In this document: positions 1 to 7,499 of the stretch, piece after piece
Layout of the letters: every line of letters begins with the position of its first letter
How positions within the stretch are numbered: the first letter of the stretch is position 1
IMG/VR virus record: IMGVR_UViG_3300050120_000202
Span: 1 to 32,256 of that record
From: a virus
Reading direction: 5' to 3' (one strand)
Length of the DNA: 32,256 nucleotides
The notes under the pieces: model-generated
Databases searched by the model: none
Seen by the model: only the letters and a program-made list of their open reading frames with translations
What the model was told of the DNA's origin: nothing
Program-made: the position numbers and the translations under genes

Positions 1-239
1 TGCAGCAGGTCTTGTCTGGTGTGAACGAACTGCTTGATCGGCGCGGCCAGGTCCAGGCGAAGGGTGACGTGGGCGCGGGTGTCATGCTTCGCCGTGAACC
101 CGTTGCCCTTGCAGTCGATGCACCGCGCGTCGATCCTGCCGGCCTCGATCGCGTCGGCCAGCTCCCGCAGCGCCGCCGCCAGGTCTCGGTCCATCGCCGT
201 CTGGATCTCGTCGGGCATAAAGGTGAAGCTCTCAAACAT
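1..239 (-). CDS. Small unknown protein with a CxxC pair, cut by the left edge
   Basis: This gene runs off the left edge, so only its first 79 codons are visible. The ATG at 239 is preceded by a clear AAGGAGG ribosome site, which decides the start. It overlaps the stop of the upstream gene (TGA at 234-232). The visible protein starts MFESFTFMPDEIQTAMDRDL. It has an amphipathic, probably helical segment (residues 11-34) followed by CIDCKGNG (40-47), a CxxC knuckle that could hold half of a zinc site. The partner cysteines would lie beyond the edge. I do not recognise a family. It is the last visible member of the small operon that begins with the ATPase at 2469. Confidence 0.7.
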   Translation of the reverse strand, partial: MFESFTFMPDEIQTAMDRDLAAALRELADAIEAGRIDARCIDCKGNGFTAKHDTRAHVTLRLDLAAPIKQFVHTRQDLL

Positions 240-516
240 CCTCAGCCTCCTTGGTGGGCGGCGCATTCGTCTCGCTCATGAGAGTTGCCAGCGCCTCCGC
301 TTTTTGCAGGGCCAAGATAGCTAGTTCCCCTGCCTTTGTCAGCTCACAGCGCAACCCGATTACATACTGGTTAGAGACGCAGAACGTCTCTTCCCCGCCT
401 GCCCAGGACTCGGCAATCATCTCGTAGGTAGAAGGACGCAACGGCGCGTGCGGTTCGATGTTCTTGACCACTTCCCGCGCCGCTTCCATCTTTTGCTCAA
501 AAGTAAACTGGCTCAT
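232..516 (-). CDS. Hypothetical protein, 94 aa
   Basis: This is a small acidic protein (MSQFTFEQKMEAAREVV...) that is probably mostly helical and has no recognised domain. The ORF can be extended upstream, but the ATG at 516 has a GAGGTG ribosome site about 7 bases before it. The extension starting at 540 lacks one, so the short form is preferred. Its C-terminus (ALATLMSETNAPPTKEAEDV) is a flexible acidic tail. Its stop overlaps the start of the left-edge gene, suggesting translational coupling. It belongs to the leftward operon under the promoter near 2530. Function unknown. Confidence 0.6.
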   Translation of the reverse strand: MSQFTFEQKMEAAREVVKNIEPHAPLRPSTYEMIAESWAGGEETFCVSNQYVIGLRCELTKAGELAILALQKAEALATLMSETNAPPTKEAEDV

Positions 517-521
517 CGTTG

Positions 522-770
522 TCACCTCAACCAAAGACATTCGTATTCCGGGTTTTTGTAAAACTGATCGCTGGTCGACGCCACGATCGTACCGTCTGCG
601 AGGGATTTGCCGATGCTCCAGATCCAATGATCGTTGGCCGCGTCGCAGTAGTCCACGCCTGGCTCGAAGGAGTTAAGAACAAACAGGCCGTCTCCAAGGG
701 AGCGGCCTATCCGGTTCACGTCGATGCACTCGCCCAGGTCCAGCTTTTCGCGCATTCGCAGGTTCTTCAT
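522..770 (-). CDS. Hypothetical protein, 82 aa
   Basis: This is a small protein whose C-terminal part (GLFVLNSFEPGVDYCDAAND followed by HWIWSIGKSLADGTIVAS) reads like a compact beta-rich fold with an ASTSDQFYKNP loop. The start at 770 has a GAAGGAAGG ribosome site and overlaps the upstream stop as ATGA (770-767), so the two are probably translated together. The pattern 'identity of a displayed or computed value plus GTIVASTSDQFY' resembles small phage-encoded proteins of unknown role. I cannot name a family. No signal peptide or membrane segment is seen. Confidence 0.6.
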   Translation of the reverse strand: MKNLRMREKLDLGECIDVNRIGRSLGDGLFVLNSFEPGVDYCDAANDHWIWSIGKSLADGTIVASTSDQFYKNPEYECLWLR

Positions 771-1054
771 GCTTTACCTTCCTTCGTGGTGGCAGCGTCC
801 CAAGTGGGATGGTAGGGCCGCTCGCTGATCTCGGGCCGGTTCAAACCTTCCTGTAGCAATCGCTCTATATCCTTCGGTTCAAGGTTTGCGCCTCCGATCT
901 TCAAAATCTCCTGAGCGAGCCATACATGATCGGGCGCGTAAGCCAGGACCACGGATTTATCCGAAACCACAGCGAGACGACCCGCGCGCAGCCGTTCGAT
1001 ATTACCCGGCTCAAGAATGATGATCTTCGCGCCATTGCTTTGGAGATAGATCAC
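767..1054 (-). CDS. Hypothetical protein, 95 aa
   Basis: This small protein (MIYLQSNGAKIIILEPGNIE...) shows alternating hydrophobic strands in its first 45 residues, with IIILEPGNIERLRAGRLAVV resembling a small beta domain. A helical segment (HVWLAQEILKIGG) and a charged tail follow. Its ATG at 1054 lies 4 bases inside the 3' end of the ATPase gene (ATPase stop at 1051), and its own stop overlaps the next start as ATGA. Three genes in a row are therefore coupled, which suggests a shared role with the ATPase. No family is recognised. Confidence 0.6.
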   Translation of the reverse strand: MIYLQSNGAKIIILEPGNIERLRAGRLAVVSDKSVVLAYAPDHVWLAQEILKIGGANLEPKDIERLLQEGLNRPEISERPYHPTWDAATTKEGKA

Positions 1055-2469
1055 TTCTCGACCTCCACATCCTCGCCCGTCGCCTCGCCGTCTTCCATGA
1101 TGACGCTAACCTTGCCGCCCGTCTCCACGCGCTCGATCCACACCTGGAAGTTGTGCCCCTTGGCTGCGTCCGCGACGAGCTGGAGGCTGGTGTCGTCCAA
1201 CAGGCTCCCATCGCTGATCCGCAGCACGCGCAGCTTGGGGTTGGCGGCCATGCCGATCGCCATGCTGACGCGGATCTGTTCGGCGTTCGATGCCTGGCTC
1301 AGCGGCAAGCCGCCATACACAACCTCACCGTTGGCGATGGAAAGCTTCTCGATGGGCATCTTGGCGCGCGCGATCGCCGCCTCGCGCTCCGTGTCGCGCT
1401 GCTTCATGCGCTGGTCGATCGCCGCCCACGCCTCGTCTGCCGCGTCCAGCTCCTTCTCCAGTTGGCGGTAGTAGGTGGCCGACTGGATGGCGCGGTTGGT
1501 CTCGTTCGCCCTGGTCAGCTCGGCGGCAACCTCGGCGGTGTCGATCTCCGTTCCGATCTCAAGTGCGGCATAGGCTTGCTGGGCTGCGTGGGCTGCCCCT
1601 TTCTTTTTGGGTTTTTCCGCCACGCTGTAAATCGTCTCGTGCCCGTCCAGCGCCTCGGCTGCCGCGATCATCTCCCTGATGGCCGTCCGCATCTTCGCGG
1701 CCTCGTCCAGAATGTCGTTATAGCTCTTGAGCGCATCAGCCTTCGCCTGTTTCTGCGCTGCAACCGCCGTGTTGTGCGTGGCCGCATTTTGCAGCTTGAG
1801 GGTTATCGCCGCCGTGTCGATCGCTTCCAGTGGCAAATCCGGGGCGGGAATGGCCATCGCAGACACGCGGTTCTTGAGCGAATCGACCAGCCGCCCAGCT
1901 TCGCGGCGCGCGTCATAGTCGGTCTTCTGGGTGGCGTCCAGCGCGTCAATGTCCACGTCGAACTCGACCAGTCCCCGCAGCTCCTCCAGTTGGTCGTCGT
2001 CATCCTTGCGCATGAAGGCCATCGGGTCAAAGCTGATCTTGCCTAGCAGCTTGTCGAGCAACACCTGGGGGCTGGGGAAGGCCTCGCCGCGCTTTCCAGT
2101 GACGACCAGCTTCGAGATGTAGGTGCGCCCGTCCGCACTCTTCTCCTCGTCGACGACGGTAAAGTGCCGCGTCACGATGAAGTCGCCGATGTCGATCTTG
2201 ATGCTGCCGCTGCGCTGGCCCTTGCGGATGGGATAGCGCGGCACCGACGAAACCCCCGTCAGCCCCCAGCTAATCGCGTCCAGCAGCGAGCTTTTACCCT
2301 CGCCGTTCTTGCCGGCGATGACGATGGTATTGCCCTTGGGCTTGACGTGCGCGAACTTAACCCGCTTGATGTTCTCGATGCGCATCTCGACGATGTGCAT
2401 GTTGTCGCTGCTGGACGCAACGATGGCGTCGACCTGCGCGTGCCGCTCTTCCTTGGGAATCCGTGCCAT
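1051..2469 (-). CDS. Rad50/SMC-like AAA (ABC-type) ATPase
   Basis: This is a phage-type ATP-binding protein of the RecF/Rad50/SMC group, 472 aa. Walker A is GKNGEGKS at residues 53-60, and 'MRIENIKRVKFAHVKPKGNT' just before it is the usual N-terminal strand of this group. A long charged, coiled-coil-prone middle (about 160-350) is followed by an ABC-signature-like segment ASNAEQIRVS (393-402). A Walker B/D-loop-like ISDGSLLDD (418-426) comes next. It is much shorter than host Rad50 or SMC, as usual for phage versions found next to recombination genes. The start at 2469 is set by an AAAGGAG site. A longer in-frame extension to 2661 crosses the promoter and is rejected. It probably acts in phage DNA replication or recombination; the partner nuclease is not visible and may lie left of the window. 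Confidence 0.85.
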   Translation of the reverse strand: MARIPKEERHAQVDAIVASSSDNMHIVEMRIENIKRVKFAHVKPKGNTIVIAGKNGEGKSSLLDAISWGLTGVSSVPRYPIRKGQRSGSIKIDIGDFIVTRHFTVVDEEKSADGRTYISKLVVTGKRGEAFPSPQVLLDKLLGKISFDPMAFMRKDDDDQLEELRGLVEFDVDIDALDATQKTDYDARREAGRLVDSLKNRVSAMAIPAPDLPLEAIDTAAITLKLQNAATHNTAVAAQKQAKADALKSYNDILDEAAKMRTAIREMIAAAEALDGHETIYSVAEKPKKKGAAHAAQQAYAALEIGTEIDTAEVAAELTRANETNRAIQSATYYRQLEKELDAADEAWAAIDQRMKQRDTEREAAIARAKMPIEKLSIANGEVVYGGLPLSQASNAEQIRVSMAIGMAANPKLRVLRISDGSLLDDTSLQLVADAAKGHNFQVWIERVETGGKVSVIMEDGEATGEDVEVEK

Positions 2470-2497
2470 GGTGCGTCTCCTTTGACATCTTTGTTTC

Positions 2498-2534
2498 GTA
2501 CCTAGACAATATAGGTATGGCATGGGGATGTCAA
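2498..2534 (-). promoter_or_regulatory. Leftward promoter with palindromic operator upstream of the ATPase operon
   Basis: Read on the minus strand, TTGACA (2534-2529) is followed after 17 bases by TATTGT (2511-2506), or after 15 bases by TATATT. The -10 region sits inside a perfect inverted repeat, TACCTA-N7-TAGGTA (2499-2517), a likely repressor site. The ATPase start lies about 35 bases downstream. The block CATACCTATAT also occurs in the promoter at 27949-27979, so one regulator may control both. Confidence 0.6.
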
Positions 2535-2560
2535 AGGAAAGCTGCATCCACGCTCGGTAT

Positions 2561-4885
2561 TTAGTGGCACGTCCATGCGCTGCCGTTGTAGATAGCGACC
2601 ATATAAGCGGAGCCGCTGCCCGTACACGCTGCGTTCGCAGCTCCAGCACCGTCAGAGACAACGTACTGAGTCCCTGCGATGATTCCTGTCGGGAGCGCCG
2701 CTACCGTGGACACCGGCATCCTCAAACCAGCGGTGGCAGTTGAAAAATCCATACCCATTGCGGATGGTGCCGTATAGTTTGGGTCAGCCAGCAGTTGCAT
2801 ATAAACTGCCGGCAACGTCCCGGTAGCAGGGGCAACCCTAAAGCATGCTCCGGTCCTACCGGGCGAAGATCCTCCCCATATGCCCGCTAATAAGCAAAAC
2901 GGCGCTGACGCGAAGTTGGCGCTAGACGTGGCTACCCCTGTTGGAATGACTTCGTTTGTCGAGGAGACGAATGCAGTTTTATAAATAGATGAAGTACTAG
3001 TGGCTCCTGCATCGAAGCCGCCCAGACCTGAGTTTCCGTTGAAGCCTTGTATCCCACCCAGGGCGCCCGGTGCTGCTCCGACTCGTCCAATCCCGTTTCC
3101 AGTGACTGAGATGGGACAAAGGAGAGATGCTGGCGTTGAACCCCACGCGGTTGAGGCGGAGCATAGAGAGGCTGCGTTATTACCGCCCGCCGATGGGCCG
3201 ACAAGAATCGCGCCATAGATGCTCGATGATGTTAGAAACTCAACATTAGAGTGTTGCCGAAACAGGAGAATTCCAGGGTTCCACGCTGTTGAAACGCCAT
3301 CGGTGTTGGTAGGATTTGGAGTCCAAAAAGTCGAGGGGTTGAGAGGCGTGACTACAGGGGCATAGATATTTGCCGCCCCATTTTGCAGGTTCGTAGGGGC
3401 ATACGTCAGAAGCGATGGAATGGACGCTCCGGTAATTACAGCCATCGCCGCATGGCCTGTGTTGTTCGGGTGCAGCGAGTCAGCATAGCAGTTCGTAAAC
3501 ATGACCGACACGCTGCCATTGCCGCACGATGCGGCGGCCACCATTCCGTCCCGAGTATTTGAATAAGTGATATTCAGGCCGTACCCCGAGAGTTGAGTTA
3601 CGATAGCTTGCTCAAATCCCGCATAGGTTCCGGAGAGGCTGTCATTGGCGTTGTTTTGATGATTCGGGCTGATAACGACTGCATTGGGATTGAGAGTCGA
3701 GGATGCCGGGATTGAACCGGCGAATCCGATTTCGACCGGGGCCGCCGTGGTGCTTGCCGCTGTGGTTGTGAAGACAACGGAGACGACGGTGTTGGGCGTA
3801 AATCCGGTAAAGACCTGGCCGGCGAATCCTGTTGTGGTGTTGTTCGCTGTGGTGATCGTTGAACTCCCATCACCGAAGGCATCGAACGTAGTCCCCAGGG
3901 AGCCGATGGCGTCTGTCTGGAGTGTCCCATTCACTTTGATGGTGAAGGTTCCTGTCCCGCCGTTGGAGATGCGATAGAGTACCGCAACATCCCCGCTGGC
4001 ATCTGTATTGACGGGGCAGGTTAGAACATCTCCACTCGCCGCCGTCGATTTTCCAAACCCGTTTCTGAAATTGTTATCGAGCGTGGCGAATCCGGTAGTA
4101 GATGTGCAGGTTTGCGCCCAAATCTGATTTGCTTTTGGGATCGAGGCCATAAGCAAATTGCCGGTAAGCACTCGCTTGAATACCGTTTGCAGATTGGCGT
4201 TGGTGTTGTAAGTCGTAACGTCGTTCGTACCGCACTCATTGATTGATGTCGGATAACTCCCGGCCGGAAATCCTGCGTTTCCAACGATAGACACGGAAGC
4301 ATCTAAACACTGGTCTCCCGAGTTGGAGTAGTTGATCTCAACGCCGCCGATCGGTGTTCTGAGCAGCTGAGCGAAGCCATGATTCAGGTCAGAGGCTCCG
4401 ATGCCAAATCCGATGGAGTCACCAAAAACGTCATAGCCTGGCGGGGTTGCCAGCGTCGCCATGATGTCGCGTGCCGTCCCCGCCCCCGATGCGGTCGAAG
4501 CGATCGAGACATCTCCTCCGGTGTTCGTAAGGGTAATGTTGGTTCCGGACTTGAGGTTGAGCAATGACTGGCTGCCGTTGTTCGCCCCGTTCGTCTGGAG
4601 CGTGGTGGCCGCGCCTGGGGGTCCTTGCGGTCCAGTTGGCCCAGGTCCTCCGGTTCGTATCTGCCATCCGTCCGCGCCGCAGGTGTAGTACGTGTTCGGC
4701 GTGATCGAGGTGTCCTGGTACGGCTGGAGGTAGTTGGTCGACGTACACGCGGAGGTCGGCGCTCCGTGTCCCGTCGCCAGCGGCCAGTTGATTCCTGTAT
4801 TCGGGTTCACCTTCTGTTGTCCCATCGCCGCGCCGCAGAGTGCCAGCGCCGCCATCATGATTCGTCCCTTAGAAGCAAAGCGCAT
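2561..4885 (-). CDS. SGNH/GDSL-hydrolase tail protein with collagen-like neck
   Basis: This is a 774-aa virion (tail-fibre or tailspike type) protein carrying an esterase-like domain. Residues 1-22 look like a signal peptide (basic RFASKGR, then MMAALALCGAAMG). A short collagen-like stretch, GPGPTGPQGPPGA, spans about 80-92. The SGNH blocks are FGDSIGFG with the GDS serine at 155-157, ECGTNDV with GTND at 219-222, and DSLHPN with the D469/H472 pair. About 100 residues rich in Thr, Gly and Val (290-390) lie between blocks III and V and read as an inserted beta-sandwich. The C-terminal 300 residues are Ser/Ala/Gly-rich, as in fibre distal parts. It probably deacylates host surface polysaccharide. 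The start at 4885 overlaps the upstream gene by 17 bases; ATG at 4858, with an AAGGGA site, is an alternative. Confidence 0.75.
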   Translation of the reverse strand: MRFASKGRIMMAALALCGAAMGQQKVNPNTGINWPLATGHGAPTSACTSTNYLQPYQDTSITPNTYYTCGADGWQIRTGGPGPTGPQGPPGAATTLQTNGANNGSQSLLNLKSGTNITLTNTGGDVSIASTASGAGTARDIMATLATPPGYDVFGDSIGFGIGASDLNHGFAQLLRTPIGGVEINYSNSGDQCLDASVSIVGNAGFPAGSYPTSINECGTNDVTTYNTNANLQTVFKRVLTGNLLMASIPKANQIWAQTCTSTTGFATLDNNFRNGFGKSTAASGDVLTCPVNTDASGDVAVLYRISNGGTGTFTIKVNGTLQTDAIGSLGTTFDAFGDGSSTITTANNTTTGFAGQVFTGFTPNTVVSVVFTTTAASTTAAPVEIGFAGSIPASSTLNPNAVVISPNHQNNANDSLSGTYAGFEQAIVTQLSGYGLNITYSNTRDGMVAAASCGNGSVSVMFTNCYADSLHPNNTGHAAMAVITGASIPSLLTYAPTNLQNGAANIYAPVVTPLNPSTFWTPNPTNTDGVSTAWNPGILLFRQHSNVEFLTSSSIYGAILVGPSAGGNNAASLCSASTAWGSTPASLLCPISVTGNGIGRVGAAPGALGGIQGFNGNSGLGGFDAGATSTSSIYKTAFVSSTNEVIPTGVATSSANFASAPFCLLAGIWGGSSPGRTGACFRVAPATGTLPAVYMQLLADPNYTAPSAMGMDFSTATAGLRMPVSTVAALPTGIIAGTQYVVSDGAGAANAACTGSGSAYMVAIYNGSAWTCH

Positions 4886-5738
4886 AAACGGTGTCTCCCT
4901 CGTTAGTTGAAAAGTTCAAAGTAATAACCTCACCGACAGTGGTGTAGTCGATGCCCAGCCGCTGAAACACGCCGTCGTACGCCACCGCGACAATCTGGCC
5001 GGTCGCGGTGTAGACGGTGCCGGGGATTGCGCCGGCGCAAGGGGTATAGACCAGCATCGAAGCGCCGGGGGCAAGTGAGGAGGCGATGACGACGGTACAC
5101 AGCGCAGTCACCGTGTCGCCTTCCTCGGTTTCAAAGGTAAGGTTGATCTGCTTTCCGCCCGCGCTCAGGGTGTAGTCGATGCCTGGTCTCTGGAAGACGC
5201 CGTTATAAAGCGCGGCCACCACGACTCCCGCAGCGCGGTAGGTTGTGCCTGGCACGGCTCCGGTGCAGGGGAGATACGCGATGCTGTTGGTGGGCACGAT
5301 CTGCGGCGCGTTGCTCAGGTCGATGGTCAGGGTGCCGGTGAACTGATACATCCCCGACTGGACGATGTTGTCCTCTCCATCAAGAATGGTCACGGTGTAG
5401 TAGGTGCCAAGCGGGGTGATGACATCGTTTCCCCAAAGCAGGACCGTCAGCAGTCCTCCAGTACTCAGATAGTCGGTCGGTCCGATCTTCGCCAGGGTCG
5501 CGGTTCCCTGGATCTGAGGGATCACCAGGCCAAAGCCGCACAGCGCGATGCGCAGCTTGGCCGGGTTTGCGACGGTGCCGGCTGCCGCGCCGTTGATGTC
5601 GTCGAGCGTGGCCGTCAGAGTGATTTGCGGCGTTAGGGAGGCTCCCAGGCCTGCGGGCTTTAGCTCCGGGCTGGCAACAAGTTTTTCGGGGGGAGGGCTT
5701 GTGTCTTCTACAGCTTTTTTCTTCGTGCGGGCAGCCAT
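4869..5738 (-). CDS. Virion-associated protein with a duplicated C-terminal module
   Basis: A 289-aa protein lies directly upstream of the SGNH tail protein and is probably part of the fibre or its attachment. After a basic, Pro-rich N-terminus (AARTKKKAVEDTSPPPEK) and a beta-rich middle domain, the sequence carries two copies of one module. Each copy has PCxGAxPGTxY, then a VAxYxGVFQRxGIDYT segment, then EGDTVxALC at its end. Each copy spans about 60 residues and together they reach the last residue. The start at 5738 has GAGAGG 4 bases upstream. An ATG at 5750 overlaps the previous stop as ATGA but has no ribosome site. Assignment to the tail is from position and repeat style, not from a recognised family. 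Confidence 0.6.
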   Translation of the reverse strand: MAARTKKKAVEDTSPPPEKLVASPELKPAGLGASLTPQITLTATLDDINGAAAGTVANPAKLRIALCGFGLVIPQIQGTATLAKIGPTDYLSTGGLLTVLLWGNDVITPLGTYYTVTILDGEDNIVQSGMYQFTGTLTIDLSNAPQIVPTNSIAYLPCTGAVPGTTYRAAGVVVAALYNGVFQRPGIDYTLSAGGKQINLTFETEEGDTVTALCTVVIASSLAPGASMLVYTPCAGAIPGTVYTATGQIVAVAYDGVFQRLGIDYTTVGEVITLNFSTNEGDTVYALCF

Positions 5739-5746
5739 CTGGCCTC

Positions 5747-6205
5747 TCATTCAATGAAGATCATTAGTCCCATCTGGGTACGGCTCTTGTGGTTTTCCCG
5801 GTCATCCAGAATGTTCTCCTTGAACCAAGGGCGCATCGGTCGTTGCAGGAAACACCAGTATTTTTTCTCGTGCTTCTCTTCGGTCAGCGACGCCTCCATG
5901 CTGATTCCTTCGTCGCTCGACTGTCCCCAATCGCTGTTGCTGAAATAGATGTCGTCGATCTCGCGCAGCAAGCGTTGCAGCTCCCGGCTGTCGGGGTTGA
6001 GCACAACAACCGGGTCGGGATCGTGCGCCGCGGACTCGGACGCCTCCTCGATCGCGCGCAGCCAGTTGCCGTCATGCCATCCCGCGCGGACGCGGTTGCG
6101 CATACAAAAGCAGATCGCTTTCATCTGCTCCAGGCTGGCCTTTGGACCTGCCTCTTTCACGGCAAACGCTACGAGCTGGGCGCGTTGGAAGTCGCTCATC
6201 GTCAT
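5747..6205 (-). CDS. Hypothetical protein with a weak SleB-like (cell-wall hydrolase) N-terminus
   Basis: This is a 152-aa protein. The N-terminal part (QLVAFAVKEAGPKASLEQMK, then AICFCMRNRVRAGWHDG, about residues 9-45) recalls the helix-Glu-helix-NRV pattern of SleB/Hydrolase_2 cell-wall hydrolases, where the Glu before 'AG' is catalytic. The rest does not clearly fit that family. The C-terminus (RPWFKENILDDRENHKSRTQ and MGLMIFIE) looks like a separate compact end. The start MTMSDF at 6205 overlaps the previous stop (ATGA) and has a GAGAGGAC site. A lysis or virion lytic role is only a possibility. It is equally fair to call it unknown. Confidence 0.55.
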   Translation of the reverse strand: MTMSDFQRAQLVAFAVKEAGPKASLEQMKAICFCMRNRVRAGWHDGNWLRAIEEASESAAHDPDPVVVLNPDSRELQRLLREIDDIYFSNSDWGQSSDEGISMEASLTEEKHEKKYWCFLQRPMRPWFKENILDDRENHKSRTQMGLMIFIE

Positions 6206-6441
6206 GCGGCATGTCCTCTCAGTTCGCAGCGGTGCGGCCACATGCGTTCCAGATTGATCGCGTGGCGGTTCTTGTCATGAAATGACTCCATGCAGCGTGC
6301 GCACAGCTCTAAACGCAAAACAATCTCTTCCGTGTCGATGTCGTCGCGCAGACCAAAGAAAACGTGCGTCGCCCGGCGCGGGCAGTAGTCGCAGGTTTTA
6401 TCGAGATGGCACACTCGCCGACAAAGGAAGGTTGAGGCCAT
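6202..6441 (-). CDS. Small zinc-ribbon-like protein, 79 aa
   Basis: This short protein has cysteine pairs at residues 17/20 (CDYC) and 47/50 (CARC), the four-cysteine layout of a zinc ribbon. Cys7, Cys11 and His12 lie just before. The start at 6441 overlaps the preceding stop as ATGA, and its own stop overlaps the next start the same way, so it sits in a translationally coupled string of unknown genes. A much longer ORF in this frame (to 6666) runs antisense-like through the upstream gene with no ribosome site and is not used. Its role is unknown; such proteins often bind nucleic acid or another protein. Confidence 0.65.
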   Translation of the reverse strand: MASTFLCRRVCHLDKTCDYCPRRATHVFFGLRDDIDTEEIVLRLELCARCMESFHDKNRHAINLERMWPHRCELRGHAA

Positions 6442-7499
6442 CAGTTCACCATCTTTGCTTTGTTGCGTCGGGTGTAGAGCTGCTTGAGATACCAGTCCGA
6501 AGCATGGCCGCTGTCCACCGGGAAGGCCTTCTGCGCCTCCTCCTCGGTGATGGCGCGATTGCGCACCATCGTCAGCAGTGCGGTCCTCCAGCCTAGAAAC
6601 TTCGCCGTCGTCGGCACGCCGTATTCGTTGAAGTTCATCATCATCCACTCGGTTCCCAGCGGCCATTGCAGGATGGCGACACGCAAAAACTCCTTGGGCG
6701 CGGCGGCCTCCTGTTGCTGGCGCTCCATGTGGATCTCAGTCGCCGCCTGGATCATGTCGCCGGCCAACAGAAATTTCTTATCGGCCTCCGCGTCGTGGTG
6801 CGCCTTGCGCAGCCGCCGCGCCTTCACGATCTCGTGCTCCGCGTTCTCTTTCAGCTCTGCCGCCTTCACATGCGCCATTGCCAGCAAGCCTGACCCGCCT
6901 CTCCACTCCGGATTCTTCACATACAGGCCGATGCGTCCGCTCTTGGCGTCGGGGCTGCTTCGGTGCAGCTCCTCGCTCAGAATCACGCGGCCAATCCCGA
7001 TCACGTCGCAAAGCTCTTTGTAGAACTCCTTCGGCGTGAGGACGCGGCCACGCCGCATCTCTTCGTTTTCTTCGCCCTGCCAGCGCTCCTGTCCAGCCCA
7101 CTTGTTCTTTTGGCTGGCGGCTTCGTTGACCTCCCACAACATGCAGCTCATCTCGATCGACTCCTGCGAGTCGGGATGGTCGTCGATCTCCTGCTGCATC
7201 TTCGCCATCGCCTCCACCACGCGCGGGTGTCGCCCCAGCTCGTTCATCTCGCGGGTAAACTGCATCTCCTCCAGCGTGCGCCGTTCTCCGGTGCCTACGC
7301 CTCGCGCCGTGCCCGCCGAGAGGGACAATCCCAGGCCGTCGAGCGCGCTTTCTCCGTTCGGGTCGTGTTCGGGCACATAGCGGCCTTCGTCGATCTCTAG
7401 CGCGGCTTTCAGGATCTCGGTGTCGGCCCAATGCGTCTTCGGCGCGCTCTGGTGCTTGCGCGGAATGTGGACGGCGGGTGTAACGGATTTATTGCTCAT
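6441..7499 (-). CDS. Hypothetical phage protein, 352 aa
   Basis: This is a soluble, largely helical protein with no recognised domain. A flexible N-terminus (MSNKSVTPAVHIPRKHQSAP) leads into an acidic helical region (about 75-150). A segment with GRVLTPKEFYKELCDVIGIG and GLYVKNPEWRGGSGLLAMAH follows, then a long charged helix around KENAEHEIVKARRLRKAHHD. The start at 7499 has an AAAGGA site and overlaps the end of the large gene upstream (stop at 7489). Position after the ejection-type proteins and before the tail genes suggests a virion or assembly role, but nothing in the residues proves it. Confidence 0.6.
   Translation of the reverse strand: MSNKSVTPAVHIPRKHQSAPKTHWADTEILKAALEIDEGRYVPEHDPNGESALDGLGLSLSAGTARGVGTGERRTLEEMQFTREMNELGRHPRVVEAMAKMQQEIDDHPDSQESIEMSCMLWEVNEAASQKNKWAGQERWQGEENEEMRRGRVLTPKEFYKELCDVIGIGRVILSEELHRSSPDAKSGRIGLYVKNPEWRGGSGLLAMAHVKAAELKENAEHEIVKARRLRKAHHDAEADKKFLLAGDMIQAATEIHMERQQQEAAAPKEFLRVAILQWPLGTEWMMMNFNEYGVPTTAKFLGWRTALLTMVRNRAITEEEAQKAFPVDSGHASDWYLKQLYTRRNKAKMVN

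Noticed and set aside
1153-2046. Rightward 297-aa ORF antisense to the ATPase
   Set aside because: It mirrors the codon pattern of the real leftward gene. There is no ribosome site and no recognisable protein.
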